Source: Niveibacterium umoris | GTDB lineage: Bacteria; Pseudomonadota; Gammaproteobacteria; Burkholderiales; Rhodocyclaceae | DNA length: 64,000 nt | Assembly (NCBI RefSeq): GCF_014197015.1 | Contig: NZ_JACIET010000001.1 | Span: 2,046,001 to 2,110,000 of the forward strand | Reading direction: 5' to 3' | Shown: in pieces, positions 48,137-56,754 of the stretch | Layout: each line of letters starts with the position of its first letter | Position numbering within the stretch: the stretch's first letter is position 1 | The notes under the pieces: model-generated | What the model saw: the letters and a program-made list of their open reading frames with translations, nothing else | Told to the model about the DNA's origin: nothing | The model's database searches: none | Program-made: the position numbers and the translations under genes

Positions 48137-49306
48137 ATGACCCTGGCCCCGCTCGACCTCACCACGCTGGCTTTCACCCGCGGTCTCGTCCAGATCATTC
48201 TGGCCGCCCTGATGTTTGCAACGCTGCGTGTCGACCAGTCATTCCGCGGCTCGACCTGGTGGCCTGTGGGCTTCCTGGCGAGCGGCATCGCCCTGGTCTC
48301 TTTGCCCATTTCGAGCCCCGAACACGAGCTCGCGTTGAACGCGGTCAATCACCTGCTCTCAGGGTTTGCGTGGGCCGCGCTCCTGCTCGGTTTCTGGCGC
48401 TTCAACCAGCAAGGCCCGCGACTACCTTTGCTCGCACTTATCTGCATCCTGCCCGCGACCTCGCTGGCCTTGTGGCAGATCGTGACCCCCAACCCCCCGC
48501 TACGGATCGTTACCACCGCGCTGGCGCAACTTGTCGGCATGCTGGCCCTCTTTGCGACTCTGTCGAAGCCCTACCGGGACGAGATGCGCCTGCCGTTCCG
48601 AGGGATCCAGTTGCTGATCCTTGCCTATCTGCCCGTCTTCGTCTTCCAGTACGCCGGCATCGCAGAAAGGACCTTCGCCGCGCCGGCCTGGATGGGCGCA
48701 AGCAGTTACAGCGCTGTGTTCTCGCTCGTCACCTTGCTGTTCACGCTGTCGCTCGCGGTCAGTTGTATCGGTCTGCAGTTTCTCCGCATATCGGTCGAAC
48801 ATGCTGATCGCGCGACGACCGACTGGTTGACGGGTTTGATCAATCGCCGCGGGCTGAACCTCTTCGCCGCGCAGGATGACGCCAGGCGGCGCCGTGATGG
48901 CGGCACCAGTGCGGTGATCTGCCTCGACATCGACCATTTCAAGGCGGTCAATGACCGCTATGGACACGCCAGCGGCGACCTTGTGCTGCAGTGTCTCGCC
49001 GAAGTGCTGCGCAACGACATCCGCAAGCGCGACATCGCGATCCGGCAAGGCGGCGAGGAATTCGCGGTGCTGCTCGTCGGCAGCGGCGAAGTCGACGCCA
49101 TGGATGTCGCAGAGCGGATTCGCCGGGACTTCTCGACGCAGCGCATCGATACGGCGTCGGGAACCATCGCCGAGCTCTCGCTGAGTGCCGGGGTGGCGGT
49201 TGCTGCCGCCAACCGGACCATACTGCAGGCGATGGACCTCGCAGATACCGCACTCTACGAAGCGAAACGAAGCGGCCGCAACCGCGTATGCGCGGCAGCC
49301 GTTTAG
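48137..49306 (+). CDS. Membrane diguanylate cyclase (GGDEF)
   Basis: A 389-residue protein. Six to seven N-terminal TM helices fill residues about 15-210, in a MHYT/7TM-like arrangement. The C-terminal GGDEF domain (about 222-385) has TDWLTGLINRRGLNLFA, CLDIDHFKAVNDRYGHASGD and RQGGEEFAVLLVGS, with GGEEF intact. No RxxD inhibitory site is evident. A TAGACT box 48 bp upstream may be its promoter. It converges with dinB, with 3 bp between stops. Confidence 0.9.
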   Translation: MTLAPLDLTTLAFTRGLVQIILAALMFATLRVDQSFRGSTWWPVGFLASGIALVSLPISSPEHELALNAVNHLLSGFAWAALLLGFWRFNQQGPRLPLLALICILPATSLALWQIVTPNPPLRIVTTALAQLVGMLALFATLSKPYRDEMRLPFRGIQLLILAYLPVFVFQYAGIAERTFAAPAWMGASSYSAVFSLVTLLFTLSLAVSCIGLQFLRISVEHADRATTDWLTGLINRRGLNLFAAQDDARRRRDGGTSAVICLDIDHFKAVNDRYGHASGDLVLQCLAEVLRNDIRKRDIAIRQGGEEFAVLLVGSGEVDAMDVAERIRRDFSTQRIDTASGTIAELSLSAGVAVAAANRTILQAMDLADTALYEAKRSGRNRVCAAAV

Positions 49307-49309
49307 ACT

Positions 49310-50425
49310 TCAGTCGAACAATCGCAGGCTCTGCCCGGAAGACTGCGCCGCCGTTCCGGAAACCTGTTCCAGATCGGCCACCTTCACCCCAAGCAAACGC
49401 AGCTTGCGTTCGATCGGCACACGACGCAGACAATCGACCGCCACATCCCGGATCGTCATGAAATCCGCCGTCGCGTAGCCCAGTTTGTGGTCGCGGGTGG
49501 CCTGCTCGAAATTGTCGAACTTCACTTTCACGCCAATGCTGCGTCCGGCATAGCCCCGCCCGGTCAGATCGGCGGCCACCTGACGCGAAAGCTTCACGAT
49601 CACGGAGAGCAGCGTCAGCGGATCTCGCGTGTCATGCGGGAAGGTGATCTCGCGCGAGCGTGACTTGGGTTCCTGGTGCGTTTCCACCGGGCGATCGTCG
49701 CGCCCGGCACCGGCATCGACCAGCCAGCGCCCGTAGCTCTGGCCGAAGTGGCGCACCAGCATGTGCGGGGATGCGGCGGCAAGCTCGCCTATCGTGCGGA
49801 TCCCCAATTGCTCCAGCTTTGCAAAGGCCTTGGGGCCAACGCCGTTGATCTTGCTCGCCGCCAGCGGCCAGATCCGCTCGGGAATCGCCGCCTCTTCGAT
49901 GATCGTAAGCCCGTTGGGCTTATCCAGATCCGACGCAATCTTCGCGATCAGCTTGTTCGGCGCGATGCCGATCGAGCAGGTCAGCCCGGTCGCCGCCGTG
50001 ACCCGCGCCTTGATCGCGCGCGCCAGCGTTTCCGTATCGCCTGGCACATCGGTCAGATCGATGTAGATCTCGTCGATGCCGCGATCTTCGATGCAGTCGG
50101 CGACTTCCGCCACGGCCGCCTTGAACAAGCGCGAGTAATGCCGATAGGCAGCGAAATTCACCGGCAGCACGATCAGATCAGGGCATAGGCGCAGCGCGGT
50201 GCGGATCGGCTGGCCCGAACGGCAGCCAAAGGCGCGCGCCTCATAGGTCGCGGTGGTGAGCACGCCGCGGCTCGCCAGCAACTGCGCACGCCCTTCCGGC
50301 GTGCGCGAGTCGCCGATGCCGCCAATTGCCACCGGTAGCCCGCGCAGTTCGGGCTGGCGCAGCAGTTCGACCGACGCGAAGAAGGCGTCCATGTCGAGGT
50401 GGGCGATGCGGCGATGCGGAAACAT
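49310..50425 (-). CDS. dinB: DNA polymerase IV
   Basis: A 371-residue Y-family translesion polymerase. The palm motif RRIAHLDMDAFFASVELL carries the metal-binding Asp. The second carboxylate pair is in EDRGIDEIYIDLTDVPG, preceded by RAFGCRSGQPIRTAL. KLIAKIASDLDKPNGLTII and KINGVGPKAFAKLEQLGI (helix-hairpin-helix) follow. The little-finger domain ends LRLLGVKVADL. The last residues SGQSLRLFD resemble the clamp-binding QLxLF motif. I see no LexA box upstream. Length matches the family. Confidence 0.96.
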   Translation of the reverse strand: MFPHRRIAHLDMDAFFASVELLRQPELRGLPVAIGGIGDSRTPEGRAQLLASRGVLTTATYEARAFGCRSGQPIRTALRLCPDLIVLPVNFAAYRHYSRLFKAAVAEVADCIEDRGIDEIYIDLTDVPGDTETLARAIKARVTAATGLTCSIGIAPNKLIAKIASDLDKPNGLTIIEEAAIPERIWPLAASKINGVGPKAFAKLEQLGIRTIGELAAASPHMLVRHFGQSYGRWLVDAGAGRDDRPVETHQEPKSRSREITFPHDTRDPLTLLSVIVKLSRQVAADLTGRGYAGRSIGVKVKFDNFEQATRDHKLGYATADFMTIRDVAVDCLRRVPIERKLRLLGVKVADLEQVSGTAAQSSGQSLRLFD

Positions 50426-50506
50426 CGCGAAAGTTTACCGGAGGGGTTGAACTTTCCGCTGCCGTCGCCATCTACATCAGCGTACCGGTTCAGGAGAGCC
50501 GGTGCG

Positions 50507-50641
50507 GTTGATGGGGAGTAGCTCACTTCTGCTGCGTCGTCACCACGATCGCTGACGCGATCCGGCGCACAGGCGGGCCCGCGAGGGGCCGCGAGCGAGA
50601 CCGTTACCGGCATGTCCGGCGCGGTCGCTCGTCCATCCAAC
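50507..50641 (+). promoter_or_regulatory. Putative yybP-ykoY (manganese) riboswitch aptamer upstream of htpX
   Basis: The 307-bp gap between dinB and htpX contains the hallmark segments of the yybP-ykoY family: GGGGAGTAGC at 50513-50522, GTCGTCA at 50536-50542 and GGTCGCTCGTCC at 50623-50634. P1 forms between GTTGATGG (50507-50514) and CCATCCAAC (50633-50641) with one bulged C. A strong internal stem-loop (CGAGCG...CGCTCG, 50592-50631) fits a distal stem. A terminator follows at once. In known cases the family binds Mn2+ and controls manganese exporters. A switch in front of htpX is unusual. Assignment is by eye; a covariance-model search would settle it. Confidence 0.72.
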
Positions 50642-50647
50642 GGAGAG

Positions 50648-50684
50648 GGGCCTTGTCCGGCAACGGCGCAAGGCCCTTTTCGTT
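50648..50684 (+). terminator. Attenuator terminator, expression platform upstream of htpX
   Basis: Stem GGGCCTTG (50648-50655) / CAAGGCCC (50669-50676) with a 13-base loop, then TTTTCGTTT. It lies 49 bp before the htpX start and right after the predicted aptamer, so it can be read as a ligand-controlled transcription terminator. Confidence 0.75.
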
Positions 50685-50732
50685 TCACGGGCTGTGCGCC
50701 GGATCGATCAACGCGCATTGAAAGGAAAACCT

Positions 50733-51608
50733 GTGAAACGCGTTCTGCTGCTTGTCGCGACCAACGTCGCGATCGTCATCCTGCTGTCGATCACCGCCCG
50801 TCTGTTGGGGCTGGATCGCTACCTCGAAGCCAACGGCAGCCTGAACCTGCAGAGCCTGCTGGTGTTCTGCGCGATCTTCGGCTTCGGTGGCGCCTTTGTG
50901 TCGCTCGCCATTTCGAAGTGGATGGCCAAGTTCTCGACCGGCGCCCAGGTCATCACGCAACCGCGCAATCAGGCCGAGGCCTGGCTGCTCGACACGGTGG
51001 CGCGTCAAGCACAGGCCGCTGGCATCAAGATGCCGGAAGTGGCGGTGTATGACTCGCCGGAGCTCAACGCATTCGCCACCGGACCGAGCCGCAACAACGC
51101 CCTGGTGGCCGTGTCGACCGGGCTTCTGCACAACATGCGGCCCGATGAAGTGGAAGCGGTGCTGGCGCACGAAGTCAGCCACGTAGCAAACGGTGACATG
51201 GTGACGCTGACGCTGATCCAGGGCGTCGTGAACACCTTCGTCATGTTCATCGCGCGCATTGTCGGCAACGTGGTCGACAAGCTGGTGTTCAAGAACGAGG
51301 AAGGGCACGGCCCGGCGTTCTTTGTCACCACCATCGTCGCCGAGCTGGTGCTGGGCGTGCTGGCTTCGATCATCGTCATGTGGTTCTCGCGTCAGCGCGA
51401 ATTCCGCGCAGATGCAGGTGCCGCAAAGCTGGTTGGCGCCACTCCGATGATCAACGCGCTCGAACGCCTGAAGCTCAACGCCGAAGGTGGCGCCCTGCCG
51501 GACGGTGTGAAGGCGCTCGGTATCTCGGGCGGGCCGGCGTTCATGAAACTCTTCATGTCACACCCGCCGCTCGATGAACGTATTTCTGCACTCCGCACTT
51601 ACCGCTAA
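50733..51608 (+). CDS. htpX: Membrane zinc protease HtpX
   Basis: A 291-residue M48 metalloprotease that degrades misfolded inner-membrane proteins. N-terminal TM helices are at about 5-25 and 37-57. The zinc site is [19 protein letters not shown] (HExxH, about residue 146) with the downstream Glu in [12 protein letters not shown]. Two further TM helices follow the active site (about 158-176 and 193-215). The C-terminal [13 protein letters not shown] is the family end. A GTG at 50733 with AAAGGAAA upstream is the start. Transcription passes through the predicted riboswitch and terminator. A TerB-like gene follows in the operon. Confidence 0.95.
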   Translation: MKRVLLLVATNVAIVILLSITARLLGLDRYLEANGSLNLQSLLVFCAIFGFGGAFVSLAISKWMAKFSTGAQVITQPRNQAEAWLLDTVARQAQAAGIKMPEVAVYDSPELNAFATGPSRNNALVAVSTGLLHNMRPDEVEAVLAHEVSHVANGDMVTLTLIQGVVNTFVMFIARIVGNVVDKLVFKNEEGHGPAFFVTTIVAELVLGVLASIIVMWFSRQREFRADAGAAKLVGATPMINALERLKLNAEGGALPDGVKALGISGGPAFMKLFMSHPPLDERISALRTYR

Positions 51609-51618
51609 GGAGACAAAG

Positions 51619-52050
51619 ATGACCCCGATCCGTACCTACGCCGAGAACAGCCCGCAAGCCGTGGGCCGCATCGTCGCGATGATGATGGTCGCCGACGGCC
51701 AGCTCGCCGAAGCCGAACTCGCTTACCTCTCAGACCCGGAGCAACTCGCGAGCATCGGGATCGACGCGCAGGGACTGCGCACTGTGCTGGCCGACCATCT
51801 CGTCGACATTGCGCTGGCGAGCCCCTCACCGCACGAAGCCAAGGTGAATGCGCCGCCGATTCTCGACCAGGTGCTCGCACCGGTCACCGACCCCGATCTG
51901 CGCCTGAAGGCCTGCGTGCTGGCCGTGCATGCCAGCGGCGCGGACGAGAAGATCGATTCGGCCGAGCATGCGGTCATGCACTACATGCTGCAGAAGTGGG
52001 GGCTGACGCTGGAAGATGTGCACGACTATCTCGCCGCGCACATCAGCTGA
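51619..52050 (+). CDS. TerB-like helical protein
   Basis: A 143-residue soluble, all-helical protein. Two related helical segments (GRIVAMMMVADGQLAEAELA and LAVHASGADEKIDSAEHAVM) carry the acidic D-x-x-x-x-x-E pattern of TerB-type domains, which bind divalent metal in tellurite-resistance TerB. It is short for the family and lacks other Ter genes nearby. The ATG follows AAGGAG and lies 10 bp after htpX. If the leader is Mn-responsive this gene is controlled with htpX. Confidence 0.6.
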   Translation: MTPIRTYAENSPQAVGRIVAMMMVADGQLAEAELAYLSDPEQLASIGIDAQGLRTVLADHLVDIALASPSPHEAKVNAPPILDQVLAPVTDPDLRLKACVLAVHASGADEKIDSAEHAVMHYMLQKWGLTLEDVHDYLAAHIS

Positions 52051-52058
52051 TCCTGAAG

Positions 52059-52086
52059 CGGCCGGGCGCGCTCAGCTGCCCGGCCG
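52059..52086. terminator. Hairpin between TerB-like and LysE-family genes
   Basis: Stem CGGCCGGGC / GCCCGGCCG with a 10-base loop between two convergent genes, overlapping the end of the LysE-family gene. There is no T run, so strength is uncertain. Confidence 0.5.
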
Positions 52087-52710
52087 ACTCACCGACAGCA
52101 AGCGGATGCCGACACCCAGGAAGGCGATGCCGGTCAGCCGGTTCACCCAGCGTTGCCAGGTACCTGACCCGCTCAGCCGTGCTGCGATACGGCCGGACAC
52201 CCAGGCCATGCTGCTGTTGTAGACCGTGCTGAGCGCGATGAAGATCGCCCCGAGCGTCAGCAGCCCCGCGGTCGTACCGGGCGCACCCGGCCGGATGAAT
52301 TGCGGAAAGAACGAGACCATGAAGAGCACGACCTTTGGGTTGAGCAGGTTCGTGAGGTAGGCGCGCAGCAAGAGCCCGCGGCGTGTCAGGCGCGGCGCTT
52401 CGGCGATTTGTGCCGGCTGCGCCCCTTTGTCGCGCAGCATCGTGACGCCAAGCCAGACAAGATAGACAGCGCCGGCAAGTTTCAGGGCGTTGAAGGCCGC
52501 CTCCGATGCCAGCAACAGCGCTGACAGCCCTAGCACCGCCAGCAACACATGCGTCGCACAACCCAGCGAGATTCCGGCCGCCGCCAGCAAACCGGCGCGG
52601 TGCCCGCGTGTCACGCTTTGCCCCACGATCAGCATGGTGTCCGGCCCCGGCGTGATGTTGAGCACCATCACCGCAAGGATGAACAAGCCCGGATTCGAAA
52701 CTGCCTCCAT
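52072..52710 (-). CDS. LysE/RhtB family amino acid exporter
   Basis: A 212-residue membrane protein with six predicted helices. NITPGPDTMLIVGQSVTRGHRAG is split over the helix 1-2 loop and carries the conserved N-x-x-PGPD. The segment LTNLLNPKVVLFMVSFFPQF is the family's NLLNPK signature. This family exports basic or neutral amino acids and homoserine lactones; the substrate is not determined here. AGGGG lies before the ATG. It converges with the htpX operon and is divergent to the SBP-like gene. Confidence 0.92.
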   Translation of the reverse strand: MEAVSNPGLFILAVMVLNITPGPDTMLIVGQSVTRGHRAGLLAAAGISLGCATHVLLAVLGLSALLLASEAAFNALKLAGAVYLVWLGVTMLRDKGAQPAQIAEAPRLTRRGLLLRAYLTNLLNPKVVLFMVSFFPQFIRPGAPGTTAGLLTLGAIFIALSTVYNSSMAWVSGRIAARLSGSGTWQRWVNRLTGIAFLGVGIRLLSVSRPGS

Positions 52711-52761
52711 CTCTGCCCCTTCCCTGCCTTGGCTGCACAGGCAGCACGGGCCTGCGGTGCC

Positions 52762-52767
52762 TAGAAT
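52762..52767 (+). promoter_or_regulatory. -10 box five bases before the 52773 gene
   Basis: TAGAAT ends five bases before the ATG, with no ribosome site in between. Standard spacing places the transcript start on the ATG itself, predicting a leaderless mRNA. Confidence 0.5.
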
Positions 52768-52772
52768 AGGCT

Positions 52773-53549
52773 ATGGATCGACGCTATTGGCAGACACTCG
52801 GCATTTTCCTCGCGCTCGTGATCGGCGCGTCGCCCCTGCGCGCCAGCGTGGCGGCCCCGCCCCTGCGGATGGCGCACATCGAGTCCCTGCGCTATCCGCT
52901 GCTTGAGGTTGATGCGCAAGGCAAGGTCAGCGGCGGCATCCTCAAAGAACTGGGCGACCGCATCGCGGTGCAGCTCGGCACCCAAGCGCAGCACATCAGC
53001 TGGTCGCGTCGCCGCGCCGAGCCGGCGGTGCTGTCGGGCGACGCCGACATTGCCTGCTACCTCAGCCCGCAATGGTCGGACCAGGCTCGCGACGGGCTGT
53101 GGACGGTAGCAGTACTGCCGCAAATCGAGCGCGTCGTCACCGCGACCGGCAAACGCCTGCCGGAGACCGCGCCTCAGGATTTCAAGGATTTGCGCATCGC
53201 GATCATGCTCGGCTACCACTACCCGAGCATCCAGGGCCTCTTCGATTCACGCGAAGCACGCGCCGTCGAGGACACCCGGGTCGAAAACCTGTTCAGGCTC
53301 GTCATGACCGATCGGGCCGACGCGCTGATCACGTCGGAAGCTGAGATCGAGGGCCAGTTCCGGCAGTTCCCCGACCAACGCGCCCGCTTCAAGGTGGGCA
53401 CCCAGCCCTTCACCGTCGTCGACACGCAGTGTCTTGTATCCCCAAAGTCGCACTGGTCGCTCGATCAGTTCAATACGGCGCTCAGGACGCTCGCCGCGCG
53501 GGGTGAAATCGAACGGCTGGCGCATCGCTACGGCATGAGCATGCGCTAG
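52773..53549 (+). CDS. Orphan periplasmic SBP family 3 protein
   Basis: A 258-residue exported protein with a signal peptide (LGIFLALVIGASPLRASVA). The mature part follows the family 3 binding fold: LRMAHIESLRYPLLEVDAQG, GGILKELGDRIAVQLG, GDADIACYLSPQW, and LGYHYPSIQGLF. Permease and ATPase genes are absent, so it may be a signalling or scavenging binding protein. A single Cys remains in the mature chain near the C-terminus. The last codons overlap the 3' end of the convergent cupin gene by 4 bp. Confidence 0.8.
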   Translation: MDRRYWQTLGIFLALVIGASPLRASVAAPPLRMAHIESLRYPLLEVDAQGKVSGGILKELGDRIAVQLGTQAQHISWSRRRAEPAVLSGDADIACYLSPQWSDQARDGLWTVAVLPQIERVVTATGKRLPETAPQDFKDLRIAIMLGYHYPSIQGLFDSREARAVEDTRVENLFRLVMTDRADALITSEAEIEGQFRQFPDQRARFKVGTQPFTVVDTQCLVSPKSHWSLDQFNTALRTLAARGEIERLAHRYGMSMR

Positions 53550-53893
53550 TCCGCCAGATCTTCGCGGTCGCCTCGCGTGGTCGGGCTCGAAATCACCAGG
53601 AACACCACGTCCTCACCGAAAGGGTTGCGGAACTGGTGCGCAACGCCGGGCGGTACTTCAAGGCCCTCGCCAGTGGACAGCACGAAGGTCTCGCCCGCGC
53701 GCCACATCTCCGCCCGCCCTTCGAGGATGTAGAAGAACTGCCGTGCCTGCGCATGGCGATGTGTGCGCTCCGTCTTGCCGGGCGGCACGCGCTCCTGGAT
53801 CACGCTGAGCGAGGTGTCCTTGAGCAGGTGCCAGCCATCGCAAGCCTCGCCCCACCGATAGTGTTCGGCGTTGGCGGTGCTGACGACACTCAT
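53546..53893 (-). CDS. Cupin domain protein
   Basis: A 115-residue single-domain cupin. Motif 1 shows PPGKTERTHRHAQARQFFYILEG in pieces (H-x-H ... E/Q ... G), with the metal ligands H, H and Q, and motif 2 shows GLEVPPGVAHQFRNP, with the final His. Function is unknown; cupins of this size include dioxygenases and isomerases. Its ATG overlaps the nitrilase-family stop as ATGA, so the two are coupled, and it may act on the same substrate pathway. Confidence 0.88.
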   Translation of the reverse strand: MSVVSTANAEHYRWGEACDGWHLLKDTSLSVIQERVPPGKTERTHRHAQARQFFYILEGRAEMWRAGETFVLSTGEGLEVPPGVAHQFRNPFGEDVVFLVISSPTTRGDREDLAD

Positions 53894-54720
53894 GCTGCGT
53901 CCCCGGCGTCACGGTAGCGCGTCGGCGCATAGCGACGCGCGAGGCCGCCGGTGGCTGCGGCCAGATCGATCGTGGTGACCAGCAGGCCCGGTCCGTCGTG
54001 CCCGAGATGCGCAACGCACAGCCCGTCCGGCGCGATTACTGCGCTGCCGGACACCGAGTGCCGCAGCCCAACGTTCACGCTGGCAAACCACACCGTGTTC
54101 TCGGCAGCGCGGCACTGCATGGCCTTCTCGTAAATCGGCCCGTCGGCCGCGCCCCACTCGCGCAGCGCCTCCCCGCTGAAGTCGCTGCCACCGAAATGCG
54201 GATGCAGCACCAACTGCGCACCGCGCATGGCAGCCCAGCGAACTGTCTCGGGATAGCGCCAGCCTTCGTGGCAGATCACGATCCCGATACGCACGCCATC
54301 GAGGTCAAAGACGTTGCGCGTGTCGCCCGGCGTGTAGGTCGCGTCCTCTCCCGGGTCGAGCTGGTTCTTGGTCTGCGAGCCGAGCACCGTACCGTCCGGC
54401 CCGATCACCCAGGCGAGATTGAGCAAGCCGCCCGACGCGTCCGGCCACTCCATCGGCAGCACCAGCGCAACCCGGTGCGCCGACGCGAGCGCGCGCGCCT
54501 GCGCCAAAGCCTCAGAAAGGCCGCCAGGGTCGTGCGCCTCGACCTCGAAATCCAGCCCGCGCATACCCGGCACATAGGCCTCCGGAAAACACACCAAGGC
54601 CGCGCCGGCCGCCGCGGCACGCGCAACGTAGTCGGCGACGTGGTGCATCCCTTCGGCGATGGAGCGGGCAAGCGGCGGCGCAGCAAGGGCGACAGTAAAA
54701 GGCTCGGTAGCAGCGCTCAT
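53890..54720 (-). CDS. Carbon-nitrogen hydrolase (nitrilase superfamily)
   Basis: A 276-residue enzyme with the Glu-Lys-Cys catalytic triad: Glu in ALVCFPEAYVPG, Lys in QTKNQLDPGEDATY, and Cys in IVICHEGWRYPETVRWA. The second Glu (near DPGED) and the C-terminal strand are in place. It belongs to the amidase/omega-amidase and nitrilase-like branches; the substrate cannot be told. I use the ATG at 54720, before ATEPFTVALAAPP; a longer frame reaches 54780. It is coupled to the cupin and divergent to ycaO across 143 bp. Confidence 0.88.
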   Translation of the reverse strand: MSAATEPFTVALAAPPLARSIAEGMHHVADYVARAAAAGAALVCFPEAYVPGMRGLDFEVEAHDPGGLSEALAQARALASAHRVALVLPMEWPDASGGLLNLAWVIGPDGTVLGSQTKNQLDPGEDATYTPGDTRNVFDLDGVRIGIVICHEGWRYPETVRWAAMRGAQLVLHPHFGGSDFSGEALREWGAADGPIYEKAMQCRAAENTVWFASVNVGLRHSVSGSAVIAPDGLCVAHLGHDGPGLLVTTIDLAAATGGLARRYAPTRYRDAGDAA

Positions 54721-54863
54721 CGCGAGTGGTTCGGCAGACGAAGTGCGCGAGGATACGCGATCGGCAGCCCAGCCCGGCAAGTGCCGCGCGCTTGTTCCCG
54801 GTCAGGGACGTGGATCGCCCCGCGCCCCAGAATGCCGCCCTTCCCTCCCCCCGGAAATCCCCC

Positions 54864-56597
54864 ATGAGCGCCCCCGAACACTTCATCCCCGGCAAGGATG
54901 CCTCGCTCGAAGCGAGCATCGCGCGCCTGCAGGGCCTGCTCGCCGAGCGCGGCTTCCGCCTCGAAGAGCATGCCTGGCTCAACCCGGTCGCCGATTGCTG
55001 GTCGTTGCATCTGCGCGATGCCGACTGCCCGCTGCTGTACACCAACGGCAAGGGCGGCTCGCAGCTCGCGGCGCGTGCCAGCGCGCTGGGCGAATTCATC
55101 GAACGCGCGAGCTGCAACCACTTCTGGTCGCACTACCACCTCGGCGAAACCCTTGCGAATCACGCCTTCACCCACGCGCCGCAGGAGCGCTGGTTTCCGC
55201 TCGGCGACGACGAATACTGGCCCTATGGCCTGCTCGACCCGGCGCTGATCGCGCACTACAACCCGGACGGAGAAGTCCCCGCCTCGCACCTGGTCGAGCA
55301 CAACAGCGGCAACGCGGCACGCGGCATCTGCGCGCTGCCCCATGTGCGCCAGCGCGACGGCGAGACGATCTGGTTCCCGGTGAACCTGATCGGCAACCTT
55401 TACGTGAGCAACGGTCTGGCCGCCGGCAACACGGCCAACGAAGCCCGCGTGCAGGCGATCGCCGAAATCCTCGAACGCCATGTGAAGTTCAGCGTGTTGC
55501 GTGAAGACCTGTGCCTGCCGGAAGTGCCAGACGCGGTTGTCGCGCGCTACCCGCGCATCGCCGCCGGCATCTCTGCGCTGCGCGACGCAGGCTTCGGCGT
55601 TCGCGTACAGGATGCCTCTCTCGGCGGGCGCTTTCCGGTCATGGCGGTGACGCTGCTGAACCCGCACGACCACGGCTGCTACGCGAGCTTCGGCGCGCAT
55701 CCGCGCTTCGAAGTCGCGCTCGAACGCGCGCTCACCGAACTGCTGCAAGGCCGCGCGCTCGAGGCGCTGGGCGGTTTTCCGACGCCCGGCTTCGACCCGG
55801 AAGAAGTGGCCGACCCGCAGAACATCGAAATCCACTTCGTGGACTCGTCCGGGGTTGTCGGCTGGCGCCTGCTTGCCGGCATGCCGGATTTCGACTTTGT
55901 GGACTGGGACTTCGCCGGCACCACCGCCGACGAATTCCGCCAGCTCTCCGAGACGATCCACGCGGCCGGCCACGACCTCTACATCGCCGATTTCGAGCAC
56001 CTCGGCGCATACGCCTGCCGTGTGCTGGTGCCGGGCATGTCGGAGATCTACCCGGTCGAGGACCTGGCTTGGGAGAACAACAGTGTCGGCAACCTGCTGC
56101 GCCCTGCGCTACGGCGCTTGCCCGATCTGGATGAATCCGACTGCGAGGAACTGCTCGAAACGCTGGACGGCCTCGAACTCGCCGACGAGCGCCCGGTCGC
56201 CGCCCTGATCGGCCTCGCGCCAGACGCCGATTCGCCCTGGCGCACGCTGCGTGTGGGCGAACTGCGGATGCTGCTGGCACTGGCCGTCGGCGACCACGCA
56301 AGTGCGGCCGAGGCGTGTGGCTGGGTCAATGCCTTCGGCCAACTCGACCCTGGCCGTGCGCGCGTCTATCGGGCACTGGAAGCGCTGCTACGACTGGACG
56401 CCGGAGAGAACTATGCAGCGGCGCTATCCGACCTCTTCGGCGACGACGCCGTCGCAACTGCGAGCGCATTGATCAAGGGGCACGACAGATTTTTCGGCTT
56501 GGCCCGCCTGGGGTCCAATTTCGAAGGCAGCCGCGCGCACCAAAGCCTGCTCGACGCTTACCGCAAAGTCTGGCGTATCGGACCGCCTGCACGCTGA
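54864..56597 (+). CDS. ycaO: YcaO, ribosomal S12 methylthiotransferase accessory factor type
   Basis: A 577-residue protein closely patterned on E. coli YcaO (586 aa), which helps RimO methylthiolate ribosomal protein S12. It begins EHFIPGKDASLEASIARLQG. The ATP-grasp-like YcaO core has LYTNGKGGSQLAARASALGE, FIERASCN, ARVQAIAEILERHVKF (ExxER ATP site), and a TPR-like C-terminal region. All ATP-binding acids are present. The residue context and length match the housekeeping type, not RiPP cyclodehydratases. The ATG at 54864 is the first matching residue. Confidence 0.92.
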   Translation: MSAPEHFIPGKDASLEASIARLQGLLAERGFRLEEHAWLNPVADCWSLHLRDADCPLLYTNGKGGSQLAARASALGEFIERASCNHFWSHYHLGETLANHAFTHAPQERWFPLGDDEYWPYGLLDPALIAHYNPDGEVPASHLVEHNSGNAARGICALPHVRQRDGETIWFPVNLIGNLYVSNGLAAGNTANEARVQAIAEILERHVKFSVLREDLCLPEVPDAVVARYPRIAAGISALRDAGFGVRVQDASLGGRFPVMAVTLLNPHDHGCYASFGAHPRFEVALERALTELLQGRALEALGGFPTPGFDPEEVADPQNIEIHFVDSSGVVGWRLLAGMPDFDFVDWDFAGTTADEFRQLSETIHAAGHDLYIADFEHLGAYACRVLVPGMSEIYPVEDLAWENNSVGNLLRPALRRLPDLDESDCEELLETLDGLELADERPVAALIGLAPDADSPWRTLRVGELRMLLALAVGDHASAAEACGWVNAFGQLDPGRARVYRALEALLRLDAGENYAAALSDLFGDDAVATASALIKGHDRFFGLARLGSNFEGSRAHQSLLDAYRKVWRIGPPAR

Positions 56598-56710
56598 ACA
56601 TTGCATGCCGGACCCCGCCGCGCGTCTTCGGTCCGCGTTTGCGGGCACACCCGCCGATGCGAATCACGCATCTTCGCGCTCGACGGGATCTGAACGTAAT
56701 CCCATGAACT

Positions 56711-56733
56711 CCCGGCCGCGCGGCGCGGCCGGG
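56711..56733. terminator. GC-rich hairpin between ycaO and DUF1161
   Basis: Perfect stem CCCGGCCGCGC / GCGCGGCCGGG with a one-base centre, between convergent genes. There is no T run on either strand. Confidence 0.5.
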
Positions 56734-56754
56734 GCGCCTGGAACGCGCTACGAC

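Noticed and set aside
50426-50506. LexA/SOS box upstream of dinB
   Set aside because: No CTGT-N8-ACAG type palindrome could be found in the region before the dinB start.
54864-56597. YcaO as a RiPP cyclodehydratase
   Set aside because: Length and N-terminus match E. coli YcaO, a housekeeping accessory factor; no precursor peptide, dehydrogenase or E1-like partner is adjacent.
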